Source: Bacillota bacterium
GTDB lineage: Bacteria > Bacillota > Negativicutes > Sporomusales > Sporomusaceae
Assembly (NCBI GenBank): GCA_023388195.1
Contig: JAEWGR010000076.1
Coordinates: forward strand, 1-37,331
Direction: 5' to 3'
DNA length: 37,331 nt
Shown here: piece by piece, positions 8,694 through 15,855 of the stretch
How positions within the stretch are numbered: position 1 is the stretch's first letter
Layout of the letters: every line of letters starts with the position of its first letter
Notes under the pieces: model-generated
What the model was told of the DNA's origin: nothing
Seen by the model: the letters and a program-made list of their open reading frames with translations, nothing else
Databases searched by the model: none
Made by a program: the position numbers and the translations under genes

Positions 8694-8763
8694 GACAACC
8701 GCCCCCTTACCATAAAGCTAACTACCGGCTATACCGGTCTGACTGCTGTAAAACCGCCCTTGC

Positions 8764-10092
8764 TCAGACTCGCCGGAGCCAGAGCGTAACCATGGCCACT
8801 GCACCGATCAGGCAGAATATTACCAAACACATCAGCCCGCCCATATAGCTGCCGGTCATATTGATAAAATAGCCGACAATCATTGGCGTAATGGCGCCTC
8901 CCAGGCTGCCCAGGCAGCTCTCAAAGCCGCTGCCGGCCCCCAGGGCCTTGGCCGGCACAACCTTTTGGATAATAGCCCAATGGCCGGGCTGGCCAATAAG
9001 CAGGGAGGATACAGCAAGAATAAGCCATAGGGCTGCCTCTATCTGCCCGGCAGCATGAGCGGCAAAATAAATGCCCACAGCAGCCCCCAGCATATGCAAA
9101 ATACCGAAGGTTGCTTTCCGCTCAATCTTATCTGTTACATAGCCGGCTATCATCAGGGCCACAATGCCGGCGGCATAAGGGGCATTCGCCCAAAACCCCA
9201 TGCTCTGCCACGAAAAACCCATGGCTTGTTTGAGATAAGAGGGAATCCAGGTGGCAAGCCCCCACCAGGCGGAGGTACTGAAAACATAAAAAACAACACA
9301 TAGCCAGTAATCGAAATTGAGCAAAAATCCTTTCCAGTTCTCCCAGGCTGAGTCGGCATCAGCTACGGCCCCGGTAGCCAGAGCCTGGGCCTCACTCTGT
9401 AACCCCTGCTCGATATAATCCAGTTCCAGATGATTAATCCGGTTGCTTTTATGCGGGCTGTCGGCAGTAAAAAACCAGATTAGCACCAACGGAATCAGTC
9501 CCAGTGCAGCCAGGGCGAAAAAGCTGGCGCGCCAGCCCCACTCGCCGATGATCCATACCATAAACGGCATGGCTATCGCCGGTCCCGCTGTCAAACCAAT
9601 AAGCCAGGTCGAGTTTGCCCGGGCCCGTTCCTGCGGTGGAAACCAGTTCTTTACATATTTCATCTGCATCGGCCAGTGCATGCCTTCACCCAGTCCCAGA
9701 ATACAGCGGGCCGCAACCATGCCGGCAAAGGTAGATACTAAGCCGCCGTAAACACAGGAAATCATCCATAAAACAATAGCCACCGCCATTACCTTACGGG
9801 GTCCCCATAAATCGCCCAGCGGGCTTAACAGCGCGTTAGTTATGGCATAGGTAAACAAAAAAATTGACATTAACGACCCCATTGCCAGGGCATCGCCTTT
9901 AATTCCCATCTCCTGCAGAAAGGTGTCGTCGGCAACCAGTACAGATATATTGACCCGGTCAAGATACGCAACTAACAATGTCACCAACAGGATGAGTATC
10001 ACTACCACCCGCTGCCTGGTTGGTTTCTCCCCGGCAATTGCCTGCCAGTGCAATCCCCGCTGACCATAGCCCGGTATTTTCTGCTCCTCCAT
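8764..10092 (-). CDS. MFS transporter, anion:cation symporter (ACS) type
   Basis: A 442-residue protein with about twelve membrane segments. Y-L-D-R-V-N-I-S-V-L near residue 45 is the characteristic TM1 element of the ACS family (glucarate, hexuronate, phthalate and other organic-anion porters). The loop 2-3 signature D-L-W-G-P-R-K is present near residue 95, and G-L-G-E-G-M-H-W-P near 138. The ATG follows GAAGGAGAG at good distance. The substrate is probably an organic anion, but which one is unknown. It lies between the OFA transporter and the DUF362 gene, downstream of the sigma-54-driven molybdoenzyme, and may bring in its substrate. The upstream gap carries a symmetric operator-like element, so it may have its own promoter. 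Confidence 0.85.
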   Translation of the reverse strand: MEEQKIPGYGQRGLHWQAIAGEKPTRQRVVVILILLVTLLVAYLDRVNISVLVADDTFLQEMGIKGDALAMGSLMSIFLFTYAITNALLSPLGDLWGPRKVMAVAIVLWMISCVYGGLVSTFAGMVAARCILGLGEGMHWPMQMKYVKNWFPPQERARANSTWLIGLTAGPAIAMPFMVWIIGEWGWRASFFALAALGLIPLVLIWFFTADSPHKSNRINHLELDYIEQGLQSEAQALATGAVADADSAWENWKGFLLNFDYWLCVVFYVFSTSAWWGLATWIPSYLKQAMGFSWQSMGFWANAPYAAGIVALMIAGYVTDKIERKATFGILHMLGAAVGIYFAAHAAGQIEAALWLILAVSSLLIGQPGHWAIIQKVVPAKALGAGSGFESCLGSLGGAITPMIVGYFINMTGSYMGGLMCLVIFCLIGAVAMVTLWLRRV

Positions 10093-10131
10093 GCAAACTC
10101 TCCTTCAATTTGGATTTGCTGAATTGTTTTC

Positions 10132-10187
10132 ATTGATTATGACATTGGTAATTGATTACCTGTTGACGTACGCAATGACCAATGTCA
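10132..10187. promoter_or_regulatory. Nested palindromes and direct repeats before the ACS transporter
   Basis: GGTAATTGATTACC (10147-10160) is a perfect palindrome with two central bases. It lies inside a larger ten-base inverted repeat, TGACATTGGT at 10140-10149 and ACCAATGTCA at 10178-10187. ATTGATTA is directly repeated at 10132 and 10151. No T-run follows, so an operator fits better than a terminator. The cognate regulator is not evident. Confidence 0.45.
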
Positions 10188-10227
10188 CTACAAATAAGAA
10201 AGTAAAGCTGTTGTCACATTAACCCGG

Positions 10228-11475
10228 CTACATAGTACCGGCTTTGGCAATCCCACTCCGGCTGCTTTGCTTATCCAGGGCCCTAAATAATATAGCAAAC
10301 AGCAGCCCCAGTACGTTCAGACCCAGCGCAATCCAGAAGGCCTGCTCATAATTCCCGGTGGCTACCCGCACCGTTGCCGCCGTCATCGGGCCGAATATGG
10401 CGGCCAAACTAAAACCAATAAAGGTAATCCCATAGTTAACCCCAAAATTTTTCAAGCCATAGCGTTCACTGATAATGGACGGCATCGTACTCATGAACCC
10501 GCCGAAGACTGCGCCAACCCCAATCCCGGAAATAGCAAACCCGGTTACCGAGCCGGTAACAGCCAGATTCAGCATCGCCAATGCGGAAATAACATACATG
10601 ACCATGATGGTGCTGGAACGGCCGATTTTATCCGATATATACCCAAAAGCTACTCGTCCCAGGGCATTAGAGATGGCAACCAGACTGACAAAAAAGGCTG
10701 CGTCCATTGGCGTCAGTTTAAACATCTGCTGGCCGATGGGCGAGGCAAAGGCCGTAATCATCAGCCCGGACATAGCGCCGCAGGTTAACATGACCAGCAC
10801 CACCCACCAGACTTTATCCCGCAGCATCTGGGTCCAGGCCAAATTGGCCGCTGCCGGCAGGGGGGCATTGACAGCCGCAGGTGGCGTCCAGCCGGCCGGT
10901 GTAAAACCGGGCGGTGCCTTCTTAATAACCAGTGAGCAAAGGAATATAACGGCAAAAAATACAACACCCAGGATTTTAAAGGTGGTAAGCACACCTACAC
11001 TGATAATCATAGAACTGGCAATCGGCGCAACAATCGTGGCCCCGGAGCCGTACCCGGCTGCAACCAGGCCGGAAGCCAAACCCCGCTTATCCGGAAAAAA
11101 TTTGACTGTATTGCCTAAGGTGCCGGCGTAAACAACCCCGCCGCCGATTCCGGCCAGGACACTGTAAGTAAAATAGAGCATTTCCACACTGCTAACAAAA
11201 CCGGTAATAAATAAACCGACACTAAACATAATACCGCCGATAATCACATTGGCTTTAGAACCTAAACGGTCCTGGATATAACCGCCGCCGATCATGGCCA
11301 CAGGACTCAGGGCATGGTTAATGGTAAACGCCAGGGCAATGGCCGTTGCCGGCCAGCCAAATACCTTACCCAGGGGCAGGGAAAAGACACTCCAGGCATA
11401 TAAAGTCCCGATACAGATGTTGGTTACGATCGCCGCGACCAGGATAAGCCAGCGATTATACTTTTGTTCCGACAT
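10228..11475 (-). CDS. OFA-family MFS transporter (oxalate/formate-antiporter-like)
   Basis: A 415-residue protein with twelve membrane segments. The N-terminus R-W-L-I-L-V-A-A....G-T-L-Y-A-W-S-V-F-S-L-P (about residues 8-35) and G-G-G-V-V-Y-A-G-T-L-G near 115 are typical of the OFA family, which includes the oxalate:formate antiporter and many small carboxylate or hydroxy-acid carriers. The C-terminal half (L-T-P-M-D-A-A-F-F-V-S) also fits. The ATG has GAGGGG upstream. It is located after the zinc-ribbon peptide and before the ACS transporter. The solute is unknown; import of a carboxylate or product exchange for the molybdoenzyme of this region is a reasonable inference. Confidence 0.85.
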   Translation of the reverse strand: MSEQKYNRWLILVAAIVTNICIGTLYAWSVFSLPLGKVFGWPATAIALAFTINHALSPVAMIGGGYIQDRLGSKANVIIGGIMFSVGLFITGFVSSVEMLYFTYSVLAGIGGGVVYAGTLGNTVKFFPDKRGLASGLVAAGYGSGATIVAPIASSMIISVGVLTTFKILGVVFFAVIFLCSLVIKKAPPGFTPAGWTPPAAVNAPLPAAANLAWTQMLRDKVWWVVLVMLTCGAMSGLMITAFASPIGQQMFKLTPMDAAFFVSLVAISNALGRVAFGYISDKIGRSSTIMVMYVISALAMLNLAVTGSVTGFAISGIGVGAVFGGFMSTMPSIISERYGLKNFGVNYGITFIGFSLAAIFGPMTAATVRVATGNYEQAFWIALGLNVLGLLFAILFRALDKQSSRSGIAKAGTM

Positions 11476-11581
11476 TTTTTCCCCTCTTTTCTCTGCTTAA
11501 TTTCCAGGCACAGCCTGATTTTCAAATCACGCGCCGGTCTCGAAACTACTGACATAATGTGTCCCGGGAATATGCTGTATA

Positions 11582-11613
11582 GAGGCAGGCCTTATTACCT
11601 GCCGGCCTGCCTC
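11582..11613 (-). terminator. Strong hairpin after the zinc-ribbon gene
   Basis: GAGGCAGGC (11582-11590) pairs with GCCTGCCTC (11605-11613). It lies between the zinc-ribbon stop and the OFA start. No clear T-run follows, so it may be an attenuator or processing hairpin rather than a full terminator. Confidence 0.5.
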
Positions 11614-11660
11614 ATTTACATCAAGATCACCTATATTAGCGCTCATACTCAGAAAATGCC

Positions 11661-11804
11661 CTACTTCTTTTCCGCATTGTCTGTGGGTAATTCGGTGCCG
11701 CAGAAAGGACACTTCTTCTGCTTGATACCAGCCATCGCCGAGACCTTCTTCTTACAATTTGGACACTCTGTCGGCTTGGACAAGGAAGCTGGTCGAAAAC
11801 ACAT
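11661..11804 (-). CDS. Small zinc-ribbon protein (47 aa)
   Basis: A 47-residue protein with two knuckles, E-C-P-N-C-K-K near residues 13-19 and K-C-P-F-C-G-T-E-L-P near 31-40, typical of a rubredoxin-like zinc ribbon. It is preceded by AAGGAGG about ten bases before the ATG. It is rich in lysine, with no membrane segment. The second knuckle resembles C-K-Q-C-G-T-D-L-P of the 99-residue cysteine-rich protein at 18550-18849. The function is unknown; such ribbons can bind nucleic acid, deliver metal or act as small redox proteins. It lies between the molybdoenzyme genes and the OFA transporter. Confidence 0.75.
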   Translation of the reverse strand: MCFRPASLSKPTECPNCKKKVSAMAGIKQKKCPFCGTELPTDNAEKK

Positions 11805-12273
11805 TATGTAGTACCTCCTTAACTATGTAGTCAACTATCGCAGTTACTTTCCGGCATTGCTGCCCAGACAACCACCTCCCCGGAGTTTCTGCGCACTTGC
11901 TCTGCCGCAGTCGCCAAAGTATATCGCAATAAATATGCCAAACAGATAACAGAGCTAATGAACCGGCATATATTAAGGCCTGGGACCGATTTTTTCCGGC
12001 TGGCGGCAGTAGGTTTGCAATCCCTTTTTAGGATTTTCAATTTCCTGAATGGCGTACATACCAGCAAAATCGCCACATGCGGGCTGCTGAGGTTTCGCCA
12101 GCGCTGTATCAAATTAGGAATATTCCGGACTTGCCCACACCTGCTGCTTGTAAAACCTGCCAGCACACCCAGGACATTAAAAGCACAATGCCACAACGGT
12201 CCCTGCCAGGGACCTGTCATGGCACTGGAGCTCGCTTATAAATACCTCAGACTAAACAGCTGAGCGCTCTGCA
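11805..12273. other. Intergenic region without convincing gene
   Basis: About 470 bases between the small ferredoxin and the zinc-ribbon gene. Reading frames here have no ribosome site and no recognisable product. It holds a nested hairpin at 12189-12224 (GGTCCCT/AGGGACC inside TGCCA/TGGCA) and a small CTCAG/CTGAG stem just after the ferredoxin stop. The hairpin may stop or stabilise the molybdoenzyme transcript. Confidence 0.5.
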
Positions 12274-12609
12274 TTAAGGCACAAACATAACTACCTTCTT
12301 GCCCTTATCAGCCATCTTTTTGGCCAGTTCCTCCACCGGACCCACTTCCATGCACTGCCCCAGGCAGTGAAGGGCGCAGGCCGGTTTTTCCCCTTTTGCC
12401 ACCCGGTCTTCGCATAAATCACACAGTTGGGTGGGAACAGGCACAAAATTCCACTCCCACTTATCGCCTTCTACATTCCAGGGACCCACTTCCGTCATCT
12501 TGATTCCCCATTTATCCTTAGGAATGTTTTTTTCATTCCGGCAGGCAACCTCACAGCTATGGCAGCCTGTGCAATATTCATAATCGATCATTAAACCGTT
12601 ACGTGACAT
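12274..12609 (-). CDS. Small 2[4Fe-4S] ferredoxin subunit of molybdoenzyme 2
   Basis: A 111-residue protein, much shorter than DmsB-type subunits. C-T-G-C-H-S-C-E-V-A-C (about residues 13-23) gives one half-pattern; C-D-L-C-E-D (near 63-66) with C-A-L-H-C-L-G-Q-C (near 78-86) gives the other. Two clusters are therefore likely. The conserved G-P-W-N-V element and aromatic stretch W-E-W-N-F suit the electron-transfer partner of a DMSO-reductase-family enzyme. The ATG at 12609 has GGAGGGATAAGG directly upstream; the longer frame into the previous gene has no site. It begins 29 bases after the catalytic-subunit stop. No membrane anchor follows, so the pair is probably soluble and cytoplasmic. Confidence 0.85.
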   Translation of the reverse strand: MSRNGLMIDYEYCTGCHSCEVACRNEKNIPKDKWGIKMTEVGPWNVEGDKWEWNFVPVPTQLCDLCEDRVAKGEKPACALHCLGQCMEVGPVEELAKKMADKGKKVVMFVP

Positions 12610-12637
12610 CCTTATCCCTCCATTCAAATTTGTAATC

Positions 12638-14878
12638 TTAATCTTCTGCTTTATACACCTTGCAGAGTATGCTCTTGAACGGAGCACCAAAACCGAGCTT
12701 CCCAATGTGTTTATGAGGGATTAGGGTGTTGATATTCGCTTTCCACACCCCGTACAGGTTAGGCTCTTCGGCTTCTTCTTCCGGGAACCACCAGCCGTGA
12801 GTAGCATGTACTACATCAGGTTTAATGGCCGGCATCAAATGCGCCTTTTCCTTGCATTTACCAAACTGGTTTTCAATATATACCCAGTCGCCTTCCTTAA
12901 TCCCCAGGCTGGCAGCTGTTTGCGGATTGATTTCCATAATGGGGTCCGGGTCAATATCGCGCAGGCTTCTAATCTGGCGATGCTCCGAATGGAACGAGGT
13001 GACTTTTCTGGCACCGGTGGTAAGCACCAGGGGATATTCCTTGGCAAGCTCCGGTGTACTCACAGGGCTGTATGGCGGTTCCTTATAGTAAGGCAGCGGA
13101 TCTTCGCCCCACTCTTCAAAGAGGGTCGAGCAAAGTTCAACCTTACCTGTTACCGTATTGAAACCAGGCTCGCCGTCATAACGCAGCAGACCTTGCTCAT
13201 GTTTCCGGTACGTATACCCCGGCTGGAACACACCGGCCTCTCTCAGGCCGTTGAAGTCAATGCCAAGCTCTGGTTTAAGCTGGTCACTGAAGAAATCCTC
13301 TACACTTTCCCACGGCCAGTTTTCCGGGTTGAGGCGTTTGCCCAGTTCCATGCAAACTTCAATGTCGGACTTGCATTCACCAACCGAAAACGCCTTGTTC
13401 ATCGCGCCGACAAAGATAGCATTGCGGCCAAAGTGAGTAAGCACGACGCCGTCATGTTCGGCAAAAGTCGGCAGCGGCAGGAATACATCGGCGAACGCCA
13501 TGGCCGTCGGCGTCATAAAGCAATCCTGAACCACATTGAATTCCAGCGTTTTCAGAGCCTCATACCATCTTTGGGGAGCCGCCGAATTGGTGGGGGTAAT
13601 AAAATTGCTGCTGTTGAACCAGCCCATTCTCAGCTTATAAGGTTTGCCTGTTTCCAGGGTATCCAGGGTTTCATCAGGATGAGTGGTTGCCAGGGCCGTA
13701 CTCAGGGCCGGCCATTCCTTGGCCCCGATCCGCTTGTCCCAAAGCTCTTCTGAAATCTGGGACCGGGTTTCCACCCGCCATTTTCCCAGCAGGGCAGCCG
13801 GTGGCCCTAAGGTGATGCCGCCTGGCACGTCGAGGTTGCCGGTAATGGCTGAGAGCGACAGGATCGCATGACCAAGCTGAACACCGTTCGGATTTTCGTC
13901 AACCGCCAGTCCCCACTGGATAGCAGTCGGTTTGGCCGTCGCCATGGCGCGGGCGCAGGCAATGATCTTGTCAGCCGGTATGCCGGTAATTTCGGCAACC
14001 TTGGCCGGCGGGTATTGCTGAACCCGTTCTGTGAGCTGATCAAAACCATAGCACCATTCTTCAACAAACTTGTGGTCATAGAGATCTTCGTTAATGATGA
14101 CATTAAGGAAGCCGAGGGCCAGCGCAGTATCTGTTCCCGGCCGCAGCTGCATCCAGTATTCGGCCCGGGAAGAAAGCCAGTTCAATCTGGGGTCGACCGA
14201 GATGATCTTGGTCCCCCGCTTCATCATGTCAACGATAGAGTGACCATAGAAGCCATCCGGGTTTGACCATAATGGCATCTTGCCCCACAGCACCAGGTAT
14301 TCAGGTACTTTATAGGCAGGATTGTCATAACGGTCCGGATAATGACCGGCAAAATCAATCTCCGGGTACCCGGCTCCCAGGATATAGTCGGTAATGGCGC
14401 AGCGAGGACCGTAGCAGGACCAGCCGCTGAGGGGATAACAAACATTCGGGGTTTGGAGCGATGAAAAACCAAGGGGATAGTAATACAGGCAGGCTTCCCG
14501 GCCGGTACCGCCGAACACGACGATCGACTCGGCGCCATGATTCTGCTTAAAGCCGTTTACCTTTTCCACAATGATATCCCAGGCTTCATCCCAGGTAATT
14601 TTTTCCCACTTGTCTTTGCCACGGTCTTCCGGTGCCCGTTTCATGGGATAGATGATGCGGTCAGGGTGATGTACGAATTCCGGCAGGGATAAACACCTGA
14701 CACACAGCCGGCCCTGGCTGATGGGATGCTCAGGGTCCCCCTCAACCTTGACAAGCTTGCCGTCTTTAACGTGTAACTTCATGCCGCAGCCTACCGGGTG
14801 ATCGCCTGGAGGCGACCAGCCACAGGTCCGAACTGTATAACTCCCGTCTTCGTGTTGTTGCTTCCATTCTTTTTTCAT
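12638..14878 (-). CDS. Cytoplasmic DMSO-reductase-family molybdopterin oxidoreductase (enzyme 2)
   Basis: A 746-residue catalytic subunit. The family frame is clear: G-D-P-E-H-P near residue 48, H-H-P-D-R-I-I-Y-P-M-K-R near 70-81, W-E-K-I-T-W-D-E-A near 91-99, R-P-G-T-D-T-A-L-A-L-G and a late S-E-H-R-Q / GWWFPEE. The N-terminal cluster is non-standard: C19, H27 (P-P-G-D-H-P-V-G-C), C31, C59 and C62 rather than C-x2-C-x3-C. C155 in W-S-C-Y-G-P-R-C is the likely Mo/W ligand. There is no Tat signal. It is served by a strong -24/-12 promoter and followed by a small ferredoxin. The reaction is unknown; the lack of an anchor, the substrate-type regulator and the adjacent organic-anion carriers suggest a reductase, dehydroxylase or hydratase of an organic acid. 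Confidence 0.9.
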   Translation of the reverse strand: MKKEWKQQHEDGSYTVRTCGWSPPGDHPVGCGMKLHVKDGKLVKVEGDPEHPISQGRLCVRCLSLPEFVHHPDRIIYPMKRAPEDRGKDKWEKITWDEAWDIIVEKVNGFKQNHGAESIVVFGGTGREACLYYYPLGFSSLQTPNVCYPLSGWSCYGPRCAITDYILGAGYPEIDFAGHYPDRYDNPAYKVPEYLVLWGKMPLWSNPDGFYGHSIVDMMKRGTKIISVDPRLNWLSSRAEYWMQLRPGTDTALALGFLNVIINEDLYDHKFVEEWCYGFDQLTERVQQYPPAKVAEITGIPADKIIACARAMATAKPTAIQWGLAVDENPNGVQLGHAILSLSAITGNLDVPGGITLGPPAALLGKWRVETRSQISEELWDKRIGAKEWPALSTALATTHPDETLDTLETGKPYKLRMGWFNSSNFITPTNSAAPQRWYEALKTLEFNVVQDCFMTPTAMAFADVFLPLPTFAEHDGVVLTHFGRNAIFVGAMNKAFSVGECKSDIEVCMELGKRLNPENWPWESVEDFFSDQLKPELGIDFNGLREAGVFQPGYTYRKHEQGLLRYDGEPGFNTVTGKVELCSTLFEEWGEDPLPYYKEPPYSPVSTPELAKEYPLVLTTGARKVTSFHSEHRQIRSLRDIDPDPIMEINPQTAASLGIKEGDWVYIENQFGKCKEKAHLMPAIKPDVVHATHGWWFPEEEAEEPNLYGVWKANINTLIPHKHIGKLGFGAPFKSILCKVYKAED

Positions 14879-15067
14879 AATCTCACCAACCCTTTCAAAA
14901 CTCGCTTATGTTTTGCACAACCCTGCGTCCGTTATTGCTGTCATACCCCCGCAGATATTAACTAAACCGGCCTCTGCCGGGCTATAGTCCAGCTTTGCCG
15001 CTATTGGCGTATGCAGCCGATATCCGAACAGTAATCCGGGTTGTCTGTACCTCCCGGTCCGTATTAA

Positions 15068-15083
15068 TGCAATAATCGTGCCA
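15068..15083 (-). promoter_or_regulatory. Sigma-54 promoter of molybdoenzyme operon 2
   Basis: On the minus strand CTGGCACGATTATTGCAT is a perfect match to TGGCAC-N5-TTGCA, with GG and GC at the required distance. Transcription should start near 15057, giving a leader of about 180 bases. Confidence 0.9.
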
Positions 15084-15174
15084 GCCTGCTTAGCCTTTGG
15101 TAAAGTGGCTTACTGCCTGGCTTACTCAGCCTTTTCCCTTTGCCAGGCCAAAATGAAACGATCTCTTTTTAGGA

Positions 15175-15188
15175 GCCAAACATTTGGC
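15175..15188. promoter_or_regulatory. Palindromic enhancer candidate GCCAAACATTTGGC
   Basis: Perfect GCCAAA-CA-TTTGGC palindrome about 92 bases upstream of the -24 box of the molybdoenzyme promoter. Position and symmetry fit a binding site for the sigma-54 activator encoded at 15856-18012. It shares the core AAACATTT with the site at 7463-7476. Confidence 0.55.
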
Positions 15189-15364
15189 ATTACCGTCCCT
15201 CATGCAGGAAAAACACTGCCGCATTGGCCAGTCCTCTTTTGCGATCACAATACCATTATGGGATCACCATATGGCCGGGGCCGCAGCCGGCCCAAGGCAT
15301 CGTTAACTCATATCGCAGCCACACAGCAGGCTGGATCTTTAACAGGCGCCCGGCGAAACCACTG

Positions 15365-15505
15365 TTATTTGTTAAACTTGGGTGTGGAATAGTTCTGTCC
15401 CGGTTTCCGTGCTGATGCCGGCAATTGAGGTTTAGCGGCAGTTTGTTCTTTTTCAGCCTGCCCGGACTGTGGCGCTTTTTCCCCGGTGTTTTTATCGTCA
15501 GCCAT
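15365..15505 (-). CDS. Small hydrophilic protein of unknown function (46 aa)
   Basis: A 46-residue lysine-, glutamine-, alanine- and proline-rich protein with no cysteine and no membrane segment; it begins MADDKNTGEK and ends with Y-S-T-P-K-F-N-K. It is probably disordered. Evidence that it is real: an excellent AAGGAGGTGATC site at proper distance from the ATG, and its own -24/-12 promoter whose expected start point is only about 19 bases before the ATG. It lies between the sigma-54 activator and the molybdoenzyme promoter, so it should be co-induced with the enzyme. I do not recognise a family. A role as chaperone, adaptor or regulator of the enzyme is only a guess. Confidence 0.72.
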   Translation of the reverse strand: MADDKNTGEKAPQSGQAEKEQTAAKPQLPASARKPGQNYSTPKFNK

Positions 15506-15535
15506 GCAGATCACCTCCTTATAGCGATTTTATTA

Positions 15536-15551
15536 AGCAATAATCATGCCA
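15536..15551 (-). promoter_or_regulatory. Sigma-54 promoter of the 46-aa gene
   Basis: On the minus strand GTGGCATGATTATTGCTT reads TGGCAT-GATTA-TTGCT, almost the same as the promoter at 15068-15083, including the GATTA spacer. It lies about 31 bases before the ATG at 15505. Confidence 0.82.
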
Positions 15552-15771
15552 CCATGTACCAATCGCCCTGCAACCCGCTTATTATCAGGCCTGACGGCAT
15601 AAGTTTCCGCCTGGGGCACCCTGGCTCTGTTTCTCTTTTTGAGATGCCAGGATTGAAGCTTACAGGTGCAAAAGGCAGGAAATCTGTCGGCAAGCCCCCC
15701 AGTCTATATTTGGGAGCACAATATCATTTTAGGACTTCAAAAGTCGGGGCCGGCCTTCTTTGCCGCGGCCA

Positions 15772-15786
15772 TAACCTAATAGGTTA
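15772..15786. promoter_or_regulatory. Palindrome TAACCTAATAGGTTA
   Basis: Perfect seven-base arms around one central base, between the regulator's terminator and the promoter of the 46-aa gene, about 220 bases upstream of the -24 box. It may be an activator site or chance symmetry. Confidence 0.3.
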
Positions 15787-15796
15787 GCAGTGTAAA

Positions 15797-15831
15797 GAAA
15801 AAATAAAAGACCCTTACTAAAAGGGCCTCTT
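15797..15831 (-). terminator. Rho-independent terminator after the sigma-54 regulator
   Basis: On the minus strand GAGGCCCTT-TTAGT-AAGGGTC is followed by TTTTATTTTTTC, 25 bases after the stop at 15856. It separates regulator transcription from the small gene. Confidence 0.85.
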
Positions 15832-15855
15832 CTATTCCACCGGCACACCGTCGTA

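Larger units (their letters stand above)
14879..15364. other. Regulatory intergenic region of molybdoenzyme 2
   Basis: About 490 bases with no convincing gene. It contains the -24/-12 promoter at 15068-15083, a palindromic enhancer candidate at 15175-15188 and a long untranslated leader of about 180 bases before the ATG at 14878. No terminator with T-run is visible after the 46-residue gene, so read-through from its own promoter is possible. Confidence 0.6.

Noticed and set aside
11831..12220. 129-codon minus-strand frame in the gap after the small ferredoxin
   Set aside because: No ribosome site, unusual composition, and it covers a hairpin region; not like a real protein.
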